NCBI GenBank assembly: GCA_903858055.1
Contig: CAIOHM010000310.1
Span: 1-8,432, forward strand
Direction: 5' to 3'
DNA length: 8,432 bases
Source of the DNA: an uncultured delta proteobacterium
GTDB lineage: Bacteria > Myxococcota_A > Polyangia > Polyangiales > Polyangiaceae
Below the pieces are notes generated by a model. The model did no database searches. It saw only the letters and a list, made by a program, of their open reading frames with translations, and was not told the origin of the DNA. Positions 1 to 5,915 of the stretch are shown piece by piece (position 1 is the first letter of the stretch; each line of letters opens with the position of its first letter). The position numbers and the translations under genes are program-made.

Positions 1-657
1 CGCGACGGTGTCGCCGAGGCGAGCGTCGCTTTGCAGGAGTGCGCTGGTGGTGATTTGAACGGTGCCCACGTTGACCATCACAGCAACACGCGTGCCGCGC
101 GGAGCGTCGGGGCGGACCGCGTCGTCGCTCACGTCGAGCGTGACGGGGACCGCCGCGCGCGCGACGATGGCGCCGTCGAGGGCGAACTCGGCGGTTGCGA
201 TGGTGCGGAAATTTCCTCGAATACGCGGGGCCTTCGGCAAGGTCACCGTGTGGAGCTGCGCGCGCGGGGGCAGCAGGAGCTCGCCCGTGGGCTCGACCTT
301 CAAGAGGCTGACACCCGTCGTCAGCTGCTTGGCGATCGACGGGCGGAGGATCGTCGCGAGGTCGTCGGTGCTCGTGCGGATGGCCGCCGACTCGACGCGC
401 ACCGTTGCAGGGATCGCGAGACCTTGCGGGGAGACGCCTGCTTGGCGAATCGCGCGCTCGATCTCGTCGCGCGAGAAGACGCGGCTCGCACCGGGCGCTG
501 GCGCGACGCCGAGATCGATGCCCGCCACGAGCAGGCTCGCGCGCTCGAGCAAGTCGCCGACGACGATGCGCGGGCGAGAGACCGTGATTTTCGGCTCGGG
601 AGCGGCCTGGGCCGCGAGCGCGAGGAGGCAGGTGAGGGCGAAGGTTCGCAGCTTCAT
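1..657 (-). CDS. flgA: FlgA, flagellar P-ring assembly chaperone (3' end cut by window)
   Basis: FlgA is a periplasmic chaperone that helps FlgI assemble into the P-ring around the rod. The frame is open from an ATG at 657 to base 1, giving 219 residues without a stop, so the C-terminus lies outside the window. Residues 1-18 look like a Sec signal peptide (MKLR, then a Leu/Ala-rich core, then AQA-AP). The C-terminal part, with GTRVAVMVNVGTVQITTSAL (residues 188-207) and then DARLGDTVA, matches the end of FlgA proteins, where a G-D-x-V turn precedes the last strands. The stretch between the middle domain and this motif looks short compared with many FlgA proteins. A GGAG lies 6 bases before the ATG and follows directly on the flgG stop, 11 bp away, so it is co-transcribed with flgG. 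Assignment rests on the C-terminal motif, the signal peptide and the position after flgG. Confidence 0.85.
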   Translation of the reverse strand, partial: MKLRTFALTCLLALAAQAAPEPKITVSRPRIVVGDLLERASLLVAGIDLGVAPAPGASRVFSRDEIERAIRQAGVSPQGLAIPATVRVESAAIRTSTDDLATILRPSIAKQLTTGVSLLKVEPTGELLLPPRAQLHTVTLPKAPRIRGNFRTIATAEFALDGAIVARAAVPVTLDVSDDAVRPDAPRGTRVAVMVNVGTVQITTSALLQSDARLGDTVA

Positions 658-668
658 GAGGGTCTCCG

Positions 669-1454
669 TCAGCGCAGGTTCGTGGCGTTCTTCAGCATGT
701 CGTCGGCGGCGCTGATGACCTTGCTGTTGACCTCGTACGCGCGCTGCGCGGCGATGAGGCCGATCATCTCCTCGACGACCTCGACGTTCGCCTGCTCGAC
801 CGCGCCTTGCAGGAGCGTGCCGCGGCCGTCCGTGCCTGGCGTGCCGAGCTGCGGATCGCCGCTCGCCATCGTGGACTGGAAGAGGTTGTGCCCGAGCGGG
901 TTCAAGCCCGCCGAGTTCACGAAGTTCGCCATCTGGATCGAGCCCACTTGCGAGGGCGTCGCCTGGCCGGCGAGCGTGATCGAGACGATGCCGTCGCGCG
1001 CGATGCTGACGCTCGTGGCCGCGGGCGGAATCGTCACCGGCGGGTCGAGCGGGAGGCCTTCGGCCGTCGTCATGCGGCCTTGCGCGTCGACCTTGAATTG
1101 CCCCGAGCGCGTGAACGCCTGCGTGCCGTCGGGCTGCGCGATGACGAAGAAGCCCTGACCCTCGATCGCGAGGTCGAGGTTGTTGCCGGTCTGCTTCAGC
1201 GCGCCTTGCGTGTCGATGCGCGAGGTGCCGACCATGCGCACGCCGCTGCCGATCTGCAGACCGGTCGGCGACATCGTCGTCTGGCTGGTCTGCGTGCCCG
1301 CGAAGCGCACGTTTTGGTAGAAAAGATCCTGGAAGTCCGCGCGGACCTTCTTGAAGCCAACCGTGTTCGCGTTCGCGAGGTTGTTCGAGATGGTGTCGAG
1401 CTGCGACTCCTGGGCCTGCATACCGGTGGCGGCGATGTGGAGCGATCGGAACAT
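669..1454 (-). CDS. flgG: FlgG, flagellar distal rod protein
   Basis: FlgG forms the distal rod that crosses the periplasm inside the P- and L-rings. The product has 261 residues, close to the 260 of enterobacterial FlgG. Residues 1-37 carry the N-terminal rod/hook motif: MFRSLHIAATGM, then ISNNLANANTVGFKK. The middle has QGFFVI...FTRSGQF, typical of FlgG/FlgF/FlgE. The C-terminus ends in EQANVEVVEEMIGLIAAQRA, then YEVNSKV and the terminal ATNLR, the FlgG-type coiled-coil end. The ATG at 1454 is fixed by the conserved N-terminus. A GGGAG lies 4 bases upstream, but a sigma-54-type element there would start transcription at about 1455, after that site. flgF, often placed just before flgG, is not there; an unrelated lipoprotein gene precedes it. 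Confidence 0.97.
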   Translation of the reverse strand: MFRSLHIAATGMQAQESQLDTISNNLANANTVGFKKVRADFQDLFYQNVRFAGTQTSQTTMSPTGLQIGSGVRMVGTSRIDTQGALKQTGNNLDLAIEGQGFFVIAQPDGTQAFTRSGQFKVDAQGRMTTAEGLPLDPPVTIPPAATSVSIARDGIVSITLAGQATPSQVGSIQMANFVNSAGLNPLGHNLFQSTMASGDPQLGTPGTDGRGTLLQGAVEQANVEVVEEMIGLIAAQRAYEVNSKVISAADDMLKNATNLR

Positions 1455-1465
1455 ACGGCTCCCGT

Positions 1466-1481
1466 TGCACCAACCTTGCCA
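1466..1481 (-). promoter_or_regulatory. Predicted sigma-54 (-24/-12) promoter of flgG-flgA
   Basis: Read on the minus strand the element is TGGCAAGGTTGGTGCA. Against the consensus TGGCACGRNNNTTGCW it differs only at the sixth base (A for C) and at the first T of the -12 block (G). The invariant GG and GC pairs are present with the correct 10-base spacing. Counting 12 bases from the -12 C puts the transcription start at about 1455, one base before the flgG ATG. Confidence 0.72.
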
Positions 1482-1494
1482 ACCGCTGCGGCCT

Positions 1495-1506
1495 CGCGCA
1501 TGCGCG
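1495..1506. repeat. 12-bp perfect palindrome CGCGCATGCGCG upstream of the flgG promoter
   Basis: A perfect 12-bp palindrome is centred about 45 bp upstream of the predicted flgG start and just upstream of the -24 element. It could be an operator, but an alternating CG palindrome is not rare in DNA this GC-rich. No second copy is seen at the other two predicted promoters. Confidence 0.25.
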
Positions 1507-1536
1507 GAGCACCCGTGTTTTCCAGGGCGCGCGTCG

Positions 1537-1565
1537 GAACGCGAGGCTCCGTGTGCCTCGCGTTC
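1537..1565 (-). terminator. Strong intercistronic hairpin without U-tract between lipoprotein gene and flgG
   Basis: GAACGCGAGGC and its exact reverse complement GCCTCGCGTTC form an 11-bp perfect stem with a 7-base loop (1548-1554). On the minus strand an outer GGGCGC/GCGCCC pairing can extend it after a small bulge. It begins 21 bp after the lipoprotein stop and lies 56 bp before the flgG -24 element. No T-run follows on either strand, so it is not a classical intrinsic terminator. It may end or stabilise the stator-operon transcript, insulating the flgG promoter. Confidence 0.5.
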
Positions 1566-1586
1566 GCGCCCCAGCGGCTCACCACG

Positions 1587-2018
1587 TCAATCGGTCGACG
1601 CTGCGTCCGTCGGCGCGTTGGCGTCGCCGCTGTCCGCCGTGGTGCCCGCGTCTGCGGGGCTCGAAGCGTCGGGGCTCGCGTCTGCGGGGCTCGAGGCGTC
1701 GGCGCTCGCGTCCGCCGTGGAGGCCCCTGCGTCGACCTCGGTCGCGGCGTCGGGGGTGCTCGCGTCTTCGGCGGTGCCCGCGTCCTCGGTCGCGGCGTCA
1801 CCGGCCGGCGTCGCGCCATCGCTCGCCGCGTCGCTGGTCGGCATGGCGTCGGCCGTGGGAATCGGCGCCACGCACGACCCGGCGGTGCACGTGAGGCCGC
1901 TCTGGCAGTCCGAGTTTCGCACGCAGCGGTCGTCGATGGCGCAAGCCTCGACGAGGGCGAGCGCGCCGATCGAAGCGGACACGAGGGCGAGGGCGAGGAG
2001 GCGAGAGGGACTCTTCAT
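1587..2018 (-). CDS. Putative Cys-cluster lipoprotein with acidic Asp/Ala/Ser tail, unknown function
   Basis: I do not recognise this 143-residue protein. The N-terminus (MKSPSR, then a hydrophobic Leu/Ala run) ends in ALVEAC, a plausible but imperfect lipobox with Glu at -2; Cys26 would be lipidated. Four further cysteines follow at 32, 38, 44 and 49 (RCVRNSDCQSGLTCTAGSC), a small disulphide-like cluster seen in many myxobacterial secreted proteins. Residues 54-143 are almost only Ala, Asp, Ser, Thr, Pro and Gly, acidic and probably disordered, with a 10-residue repeat around ADASSPADAS. The frame stays open upstream to an ATG at 2147, but that extension lies inside the preceding gene; the ATG at 2018 has a GGAG 6 bases upstream, begins the signal peptide and overlaps the preceding stop as ATGA. 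Translational coupling to the motB operon suggests an envelope role linked to motility; that is inference. Confidence 0.72.
   Translation of the reverse strand: MKSPSRLLALALVSASIGALALVEACAIDDRCVRNSDCQSGLTCTAGSCVAPIPTADAMPTSDAASDGATPAGDAATEDAGTAEDASTPDAATEVDAGASTADASADASSPADASPDASSPADAGTTADSGDANAPTDAASTD
1651..1710. repeat. Two tandem 30-bp repeats in the lipoprotein tail
   Basis: 1651-1680 and 1681-1710 are tandem copies matching at 28 of 30 bases. They encode the repeated DASSPADA-type decapeptide of the lipoprotein tail. A whole number of codons per unit means gain or loss of a copy keeps the frame. Confidence 0.85.
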
Positions 2019-2545
2019 GGCTCCGAGGGAGGGCTCAGATCGAGGCGAACACCGACCGTGACGAGCGACCACACGATCGGCTTCGACGAGGGCAAGTCGG
2101 TCCCGAAGGGCATGACCGAGAGGCTGGGCTCGACGAAGGGCGACCACTCGCTCTTCACGCCGAAGGGATAGTAACGCGCCGCCGCGAGCGGGCCAAAAAG
2201 CGTCGCGGGCGCGAGCGTGGCGGAGAGCCCCACGTAGCCCTCGATGTGCGAGCCGAAGGCGCGGCCGTAGCGCCCCTCGACGCCGAAGCTCACGGCGGGG
2301 TCGAGCTCCGCGTACAGCTGGCCGTACACGATCGTGCGCGGATCTTCCGGGTTGCGCCAGTCGATGCCCGCGACCGCGCGGGTGCGCGCGAGGCGCCAGA
2401 CGGTCATCACGTCACCGCCGTCGCCGATCTCGAGGCCGCTCGCGGCACCGAACGAGGCACCGAGGAGAGCCTCGTCGGCGCGCGCGGACCGGGGCGCCAC
2501 GAGCGCGAGGGCCAGCGCGAAGAGGGCAGGGAGCGTCGTCTTCAT
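2015..2545 (-). CDS. Predicted outer-membrane beta-barrel-like protein in the motAB operon, unknown function
   Basis: I do not recognise a family. The 176-residue product starts with a clear Sec signal peptide (MKTT, a Leu/Ala core, cleavage near ARA-DE at residue 23-24) and has no later hydrophobic helix. The rest alternates polar and hydrophobic/aromatic residues with Gly turns (for example YGQLYAELDPAVSFGVEGRY, HIEGYVGLSATL, ARYYPFG, FVEPSLSVMPFG) and closes near the end with SLVTVGVRLDL, reminiscent of the last strand of a small outer-membrane barrel. The size fits an 8-stranded barrel. Its ATG overlaps the motB stop as ATGA, with GGAG 8 bases upstream; its own stop overlaps the lipoprotein start the same way. 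In spirochaete operons with flbD-motA-motB the next gene is fliL; here this gene takes that place but lacks FliL's N-terminal anchor and features. Confidence 0.78.
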   Translation of the reverse strand: MKTTLPALFALALALVAPRSARADEALLGASFGAASGLEIGDGGDVMTVWRLARTRAVAGIDWRNPEDPRTIVYGQLYAELDPAVSFGVEGRYGRAFGSHIEGYVGLSATLAPATLFGPLAAARYYPFGVKSEWSPFVEPSLSVMPFGTDLPSSKPIVWSLVTVGVRLDLSPPSEP

Positions 2546-3558
2546 GGCTTCTTCTCCGGGGCCGGCGCGGGGGCCTTGGGCGGGGGCGGCGCGGCCTTCT
2601 CGGGCGCCTTGCCTGGTGACGGGAGCACGGTGACGCCCGTCACCTCGCGGAGCGGCTGCGTCGGCGCCGGCGCGTCGGGCGCGCGCTCGGCAGGGGGGGC
2701 GTTCCCCGGGCCTTTGGGGGCTTCGGGTTCGCGCGGGAGGATCGTCGGCTCGGTCAGGTTCTCGGCGCGCTTCTCGGCCTTCACCTTGGCGGTCAGGTAC
2801 TGATTGCCAATGCCTTCGAGGACCTCGGTGATGACGAGGTCGACGCGGCGGTTGGCGGAGCGGCCTTCCTCGGTGTCGTTGTCGGCGATCGGGTGAAACT
2901 CCGCGTAGCCCGATGCGCTCAAGCGATCGGGATCGAAGTCCTTCGCCTCGATGAAGAAGGCGATCACGGCGGTGGCGCGCGCGGTCGAGAGCTCCCAGTT
3001 CGAGGGGAAGCGATCGGTGTGGATCGGCGTCGAGTCCGTGTGCCCCTCGACGCGGAGCTTCACGGAGCGCGTCTTGAGCTCGTCGGCGATCGCCGTGAGG
3101 GCGACCTTGCCATCGGGGTTGATCTCCGCCTTGCCTCTTTCGAAGACGAGGCGCTCGGGCAAACGAAGGATCAGCTCCCCTTTGGCCTCTTCAATCTTCA
3201 AACCTGCGAGGATGGGGGCCGCCGCTTGGAGCTTCTTGATGGACCCCTTGAGATCGCGCGGCTGCTCGAATTCCCCGCCTTTCGGGCGCTTCTTGGGGCG
3301 CTCGGTCGTCTGGAGCTGGTTGTCGGAGACGCTCGGGTTCGACGGCGCTCCGTCGAGGAAACCGGCACTCTCGCTCGTGAAGACCGACCATTGAATGGCC
3401 TTCGAGAACGAGTCGACGAAGCGGCCGACCTTCACCGAGTCCGCCTGCGAGGAGGCGAACATCACGACGAAGAACGCGAAGAGGAGCGTGATGAAGTCCG
3501 CGTAGCTCACGAGCCATCGCTCGTGGTTCACGTGCTCGGGATGCTTCTTCTTGGCCAT
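2542..3558 (-). CDS. motB: MotB, flagellar stator protein with OmpA-like peptidoglycan-binding domain
   Basis: MotB pairs with MotA to form the ion-driven stator and anchors it to peptidoglycan. The product has 338 residues. A short basic cytoplasmic tail (MAKKKHPEHVNHERW) leads into one membrane helix, about residues 16-36, beginning VSYADFITLLFAFF; Asp21 is the ion-carrying residue, equivalent to E. coli Asp32. A plug/linker region follows, and then the OmpA domain, about 125-245, with GHTDSTPI, NWELSTARA and GRSANRRVDL. Residues 275-338 form a Pro/Ala-rich tail not needed for the core fold. The ATG at 3558 is the only start in frame between the motA stop and the conserved N-terminus, and I see no good ribosome binding site before it. 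It follows motA by 48 bp and overlaps the next gene by 4 bp. Ion choice (proton or sodium) cannot be told. Confidence 0.96.
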   Translation of the reverse strand: MAKKKHPEHVNHERWLVSYADFITLLFAFFVVMFASSQADSVKVGRFVDSFSKAIQWSVFTSESAGFLDGAPSNPSVSDNQLQTTERPKKRPKGGEFEQPRDLKGSIKKLQAAAPILAGLKIEEAKGELILRLPERLVFERGKAEINPDGKVALTAIADELKTRSVKLRVEGHTDSTPIHTDRFPSNWELSTARATAVIAFFIEAKDFDPDRLSASGYAEFHPIADNDTEEGRSANRRVDLVITEVLEGIGNQYLTAKVKAEKRAENLTEPTILPREPEAPKGPGNAPPAERAPDAPAPTQPLREVTGVTVLPSPGKAPEKAAPPPPKAPAPAPEKKP

Positions 3559-3582
3559 GGCGTCGTACTTGGTCGCGGTGCA

Positions 3583-3598
3583 CGGCGCTCGCGCGCCG
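3583..3598 (-). other. Small GC hairpin with GNRA-type loop between motA and motB
   Basis: On the minus strand CGGCGC-GCGA-GCGCCG forms a 6-bp GC stem closed by a GCGA tetraloop, a stable GNRA type. It sits in the 48-bp motA-motB gap, 24 bp before the motB ATG, where no clear ribosome binding site is seen. It might protect or modulate the transcript. In such GC-rich DNA chance is a fair alternative. Confidence 0.35.
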
Positions 3599-3606
3599 CG
3601 CTTGGA

Positions 3607-4386
3607 TTATGCCGCGCCTTCCTTGGCGTGGCTGTCGCCGTGGTGGCCCGGCGCGAAGCTCGCGAGGCGATCCTTCACGATCTTCGGGTTCATGCCTTCC
3701 TGAATCGAGAGTGCGCCTTCGAGGATCAGCGTCTTCACCGCGACCATCTCGCGCGTGCGCAGCTTGATCTTCGTCCCGAAGGGCAAGAAGATGATGTTCG
3801 CGAACCCCACGCCGTAGATCGTCGCCACGAACGCCGTCGCGATGCCTTCACCCACTTTCGCGATGTCCGTGAGGTTCTGCATCACCTGAATGAGACCGAG
3901 CACGGCGCCGATGATGCCGATGGTCGGCGCGTAACCGCCGCAGGCCTCGAAGGCTTTTCCCGAGTCGTCGCCGCTCTGCTCGACGTGGTGGATCATCTGC
4001 TCCAAGACCTCGCGCATCTGCTTCGAGTCGGCGCCGTCGACGGCCATCATGAGCGCGCGCGCGAGGAACGGATCGGACGCCTTCGGCGCGAGCGGCTCGA
4101 GGGCGAGGATCCCGTCTTTGCGGGCGATGGTCGCGTACTTGACGATTTCGTCGATGAGCTCTTGCGACGGGTCGTGTGGCGGCTGGAAGACGAGCTTCAG
4201 GTTGCCGACGGCGGCCTTGATGATCTCCATCGGGTGCTGGATCAAGACCGCCCCGATGGTGCCACCGACCACGATCATGAAGGCGGTCGGCTGGGTGATC
4301 TGGGAGATCTTTCCGCCCTCGATCGCGTTCCCGAGGAGGATGAAGCCGAAGCCGACGATGAAGCCGAGTAGGGTCGAGATGTCCAC
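3607..4386 (-). CDS. motA: MotA, flagellar stator ion-channel subunit
   Basis: MotA surrounds MotB in the inner membrane and its cytoplasmic loop pushes on FliG. The product has 259 residues, the shorter MotA/PomA type. Four membrane segments can be placed near residues 3-20, 33-50, 150-172 and 180-202. The large cytoplasmic loop carries ARKDGILALE (residues 88-97), whose Arg89 and Glu97 match the torque-generating charges Arg90 and Glu98 of E. coli. Pro154 in GGYAPTIGIIGAV and Pro202 in FLPFGTKIK correspond to the two conserved prolines (173 and 222) near the channel. The start is GTG at 4386; it is the only sensible start, three bases after the flbD stop, with GAGGG about 10 bases upstream inside flbD. 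Confidence 0.97.
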   Translation of the reverse strand: MDISTLLGFIVGFGFILLGNAIEGGKISQITQPTAFMIVVGGTIGAVLIQHPMEIIKAAVGNLKLVFQPPHDPSQELIDEIVKYATIARKDGILALEPLAPKASDPFLARALMMAVDGADSKQMREVLEQMIHHVEQSGDDSGKAFEACGGYAPTIGIIGAVLGLIQVMQNLTDIAKVGEGIATAFVATIYGVGFANIIFLPFGTKIKLRTREMVAVKTLILEGALSIQEGMNPKIVKDRLASFAPGHHGDSHAKEGAA

Positions 4387-4389
4387 TGT

Positions 4390-4665
4390 CTAGCCCTCAC
4401 GCTTGGGGTTGGAACGTTGCGCAGCGGTCGATGCCGAGACGCTCTCGCCGCGCGCGACGGCGAGCTGATCGAGCGGGTTCGTCGTTCGCCCGACCGCTTG
4501 TCGGAACTCGACCACCTTCGCGATCACCTCGTCGAGCGTCTGCCGGACGATGAGCCGGTCTCCGTTGAGCAGGCAGAGCGTCGTGTCCGGCGTCACGTCG
4601 ATGACGGTGACGAGGTCCGGGTTGACGGCCACGGTGGCGCCATTCAGGCGGGTGAGGGTGATCAC
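4390..4665 (-). CDS. flbD: FlbD/SwrD-family flagellar protein
   Basis: This belongs to the small FlbD family (Pfam FlbD, SwrD in Bacillus subtilis), not to the Caulobacter sigma-54 regulator of the same name. In B. subtilis SwrD raises flagellar motor power, which suits its place directly before motA and motB. The family signature is clear: MITLTRLNGA, then VNPDLVTVIDVTPDTTLCLLNG, then a C-terminal helix. I place the start at GTG 4665 (91 residues) because it gives the family's usual MIxLTRLNG beginning and has GGAG exactly 6 bases upstream. The frame extends to a TTG at 4680, five codons further, but this lies before the predicted transcription start. The order flbD-motA-motB is also found in spirochaetes. 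The last 25 residues (Ala/Ser/Thr/Arg-rich) are an unconserved-looking tail. Confidence 0.92.
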   Translation of the reverse strand: MITLTRLNGATVAVNPDLVTVIDVTPDTTLCLLNGDRLIVRQTLDEVIAKVVEFRQAVGRTTNPLDQLAVARGESVSASTAAQRSNPKREG

Positions 4666-4686
4666 GGGGTTCTCCGCCAAGGGTCA

Positions 4687-4702
4687 ATCAAGAACCTTGC
4701 CA
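4687..4702 (-). promoter_or_regulatory. Candidate sigma-54-type promoter of flbD-motAB operon
   Basis: On the minus strand TGGCAAGGTTCTTGAT has the full TGGCA block, G and purine at the next consensus positions, and TTG with correct spacing, but A instead of the nearly invariant C at -12. Its first ten bases are identical to the flgG element. The expected start, near 4676, falls just before the ribosome binding site of the GTG start at 4665, giving an 11-base leader. The -12 deviation makes it weaker or doubtful. Confidence 0.45.
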
Positions 4703-4743
4703 GGGCCAACTTCGAAGGCCCGCGCGCGCGGTGGCGGCAAACG

Positions 4744-4774
4744 AAAAAGGCGCTGGGCCCAAGACCCAACGCCT
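4744..4774 (-). terminator. Intrinsic terminator of the sigma-54 activator gene
   Basis: On the minus strand AGGCGTTGGG and CCCAGCGCCT form a 10-bp stem with one G-U pair and a 7-base loop (4758-4764), followed by a run of T ending at 4744. It begins 50 bp after the activator stop and 42 bp before the candidate flbD promoter. It therefore separates the activator transcript from the stator operon. Confidence 0.88.
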
Positions 4775-4823
4775 CTCGTCACTTTCCTCACGGCCATGGG
4801 CTCGGCACCCATCGCCCACGCGA

Positions 4824-5915
4824 TCAGGCCACCTTGTCGTCGGCGAGGCCCTTGCGCTTGAGCATTTCCACGAGCGTCGTGCGGTTGAGGCCGAGCAGGC
4901 GCGCCGCCTGGTTCTTGTTCCAGTTGGTGCGCGAGAGGGCCTGCTTGATGAGGTCGTTCTCGAAGACCTCGACCGCCGAGCGCAGGTCGACGCCGGCGTC
5001 GGGGAGCTGGCTCGGAACGGTGGCGGGGGCCGCGACCGAGGTCGTCATGCTGACGCTCGGGGCGCGACGCTCGACGGCGCCGTTCGTGAGGATCTTCGCA
5101 GGCAGATCGCGGGGTTCGATCGCCGGGCCCATGCCGAGGAGCACGGCGCGCTCGATCGTGTTCTCGAGCTCGCGGACGTTGCCCGGCCACTGCCAAGCTT
5201 CGAGCGCCTCGAGGGTGCTCTGGGCGAAGGAGAGACCCGAGCGGCCCAGGCGCTCCGAGTGCACCGCGAGGAAGAAGTCCGCGAGGCGAGCCACGTCACC
5301 GGGGCGCTCGCGGAGAGCCGGGAGCTGGAGGTGGATGACGTTGAGGCGGTAGTAGAGGTCTTCGCGGAACGCGCCCGCGCGGACGGCGCCTTCGAGGTCG
5401 ACGTTCGTGGCCGCCACGATGCGCACGTCGGCCTTGTGGACCTTGGTGTCACCGACCGGGCTGTACTCCTTGTTCTGGAGGAGGCGGAGGAGCGTCACCT
5501 GGAGCGCGAGCGGGAGTTCGCCGAGCTCGTCGAGGAAGAGGGTGCCACCCTGCGCGAGGGCGACCTTGCCCGCCTTGGTCGCGACGGCGCCCGTGAACGC
5601 GCCGCGCATGTGACCGAAGAGCTCGGACTCGAGGAGCGCCTCGGGGATGGCTCCGCAGTTGACGGCGACGAACGCCTTCGACGCGCGCGGGCTGGTCTCG
5701 TGGATGGCGCGAGCGACCAGCTCCTTGCCCGTGCCGGACTCACCGGTCACGAGGATGGTGCAGGGCGTGGCGGCCACGCGGTCGATGACGCGGTAGACCT
5801 CGACGAGGGACGACGCGTCGCCGACGACGTGCGCCATGCTGCGCGGGCGATCGGCCCCGCCCTCGGCGGAGAAGTCGTTCACTAAAGAGGAGGTGTTCGA
5901 AACGAGATGCGACAT
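4824..5915 (-). CDS. Sigma-54-dependent transcriptional activator without receiver domain, probable flagellar master regulator
   Basis: The 363-residue product is a bacterial enhancer-binding protein. After about 26 N-terminal residues comes the AAA+ domain: Walker A GESGTGKE (58-65), the sigma-54 contact loop GAFTGA (105-110), Walker B LFLDE (126-130), FREDLYYRLNV (183-193) with the likely arginine fingers, and WPGNVRELEN (243-252). A linker rich in Ser/Thr/Ala/Pro follows, then a Fis-type helix-turn-helix, NQAARLLGLNRTTLVEMLKR (335-354), very like that of FleQ/FlrA. There is no receiver, GAF or PAS domain, so the architecture resembles PspF; activity may be set by expression or a partner protein. 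ATG 5915 is chosen because GGAG lies 6 bases upstream; an in-frame ATG at 5972 lacks any such site. It is divergent from flgB and is the likely activator of the sigma-54-type promoters here. Confidence 0.93.
   Translation of the reverse strand: MSHLVSNTSSLVNDFSAEGGADRPRSMAHVVGDASSLVEVYRVIDRVAATPCTILVTGESGTGKELVARAIHETSPRASKAFVAVNCGAIPEALLESELFGHMRGAFTGAVATKAGKVALAQGGTLFLDELGELPLALQVTLLRLLQNKEYSPVGDTKVHKADVRIVAATNVDLEGAVRAGAFREDLYYRLNVIHLQLPALRERPGDVARLADFFLAVHSERLGRSGLSFAQSTLEALEAWQWPGNVRELENTIERAVLLGMGPAIEPRDLPAKILTNGAVERRAPSVSMTTSVAAPATVPSQLPDAGVDLRSAVEVFENDLIKQALSRTNWNKNQAARLLGLNRTTLVEMLKRKGLADDKVA

Noticed and set aside
1641..1800. Repetitive stretch as a CRISPR or mobile-element array
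   Set aside because: It has only two true tandem units without spacers and is explained by the low-complexity Asp/Ala/Ser coding sequence.
2019..2147. N-terminal extension of the lipoprotein to an ATG at 2147
   Set aside because: It lies within the preceding gene, lacks a good ribosome binding site and would bury the signal peptide inside the protein.
807..2171. 454-codon open frame on the + strand opposite flgG and the lipoprotein gene
   Set aside because: Low-complexity Arg/Ala/Gly/Val product, antisense to clear genes and across an intergenic region; no ribosome binding site or domain.
2893..4371. 492-codon open frame on the + strand opposite motA/motB
   Set aside because: Arg/Asp/Glu/Leu-rich product with no recognisable motif, entirely antisense to two certain genes; a GC-driven shadow frame.
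4796..4812. ATGGG/CCCAT small hairpin just after the activator stop
   Set aside because: Only a 5-bp stem with no T-run; the better terminator is at 4744-4774.
4731..5885. 384-codon open frame on the + strand opposite the sigma-54 activator
   Set aside because: Mirror frame of an unmistakable AAA+ protein; composition typical of antisense high-GC frames.
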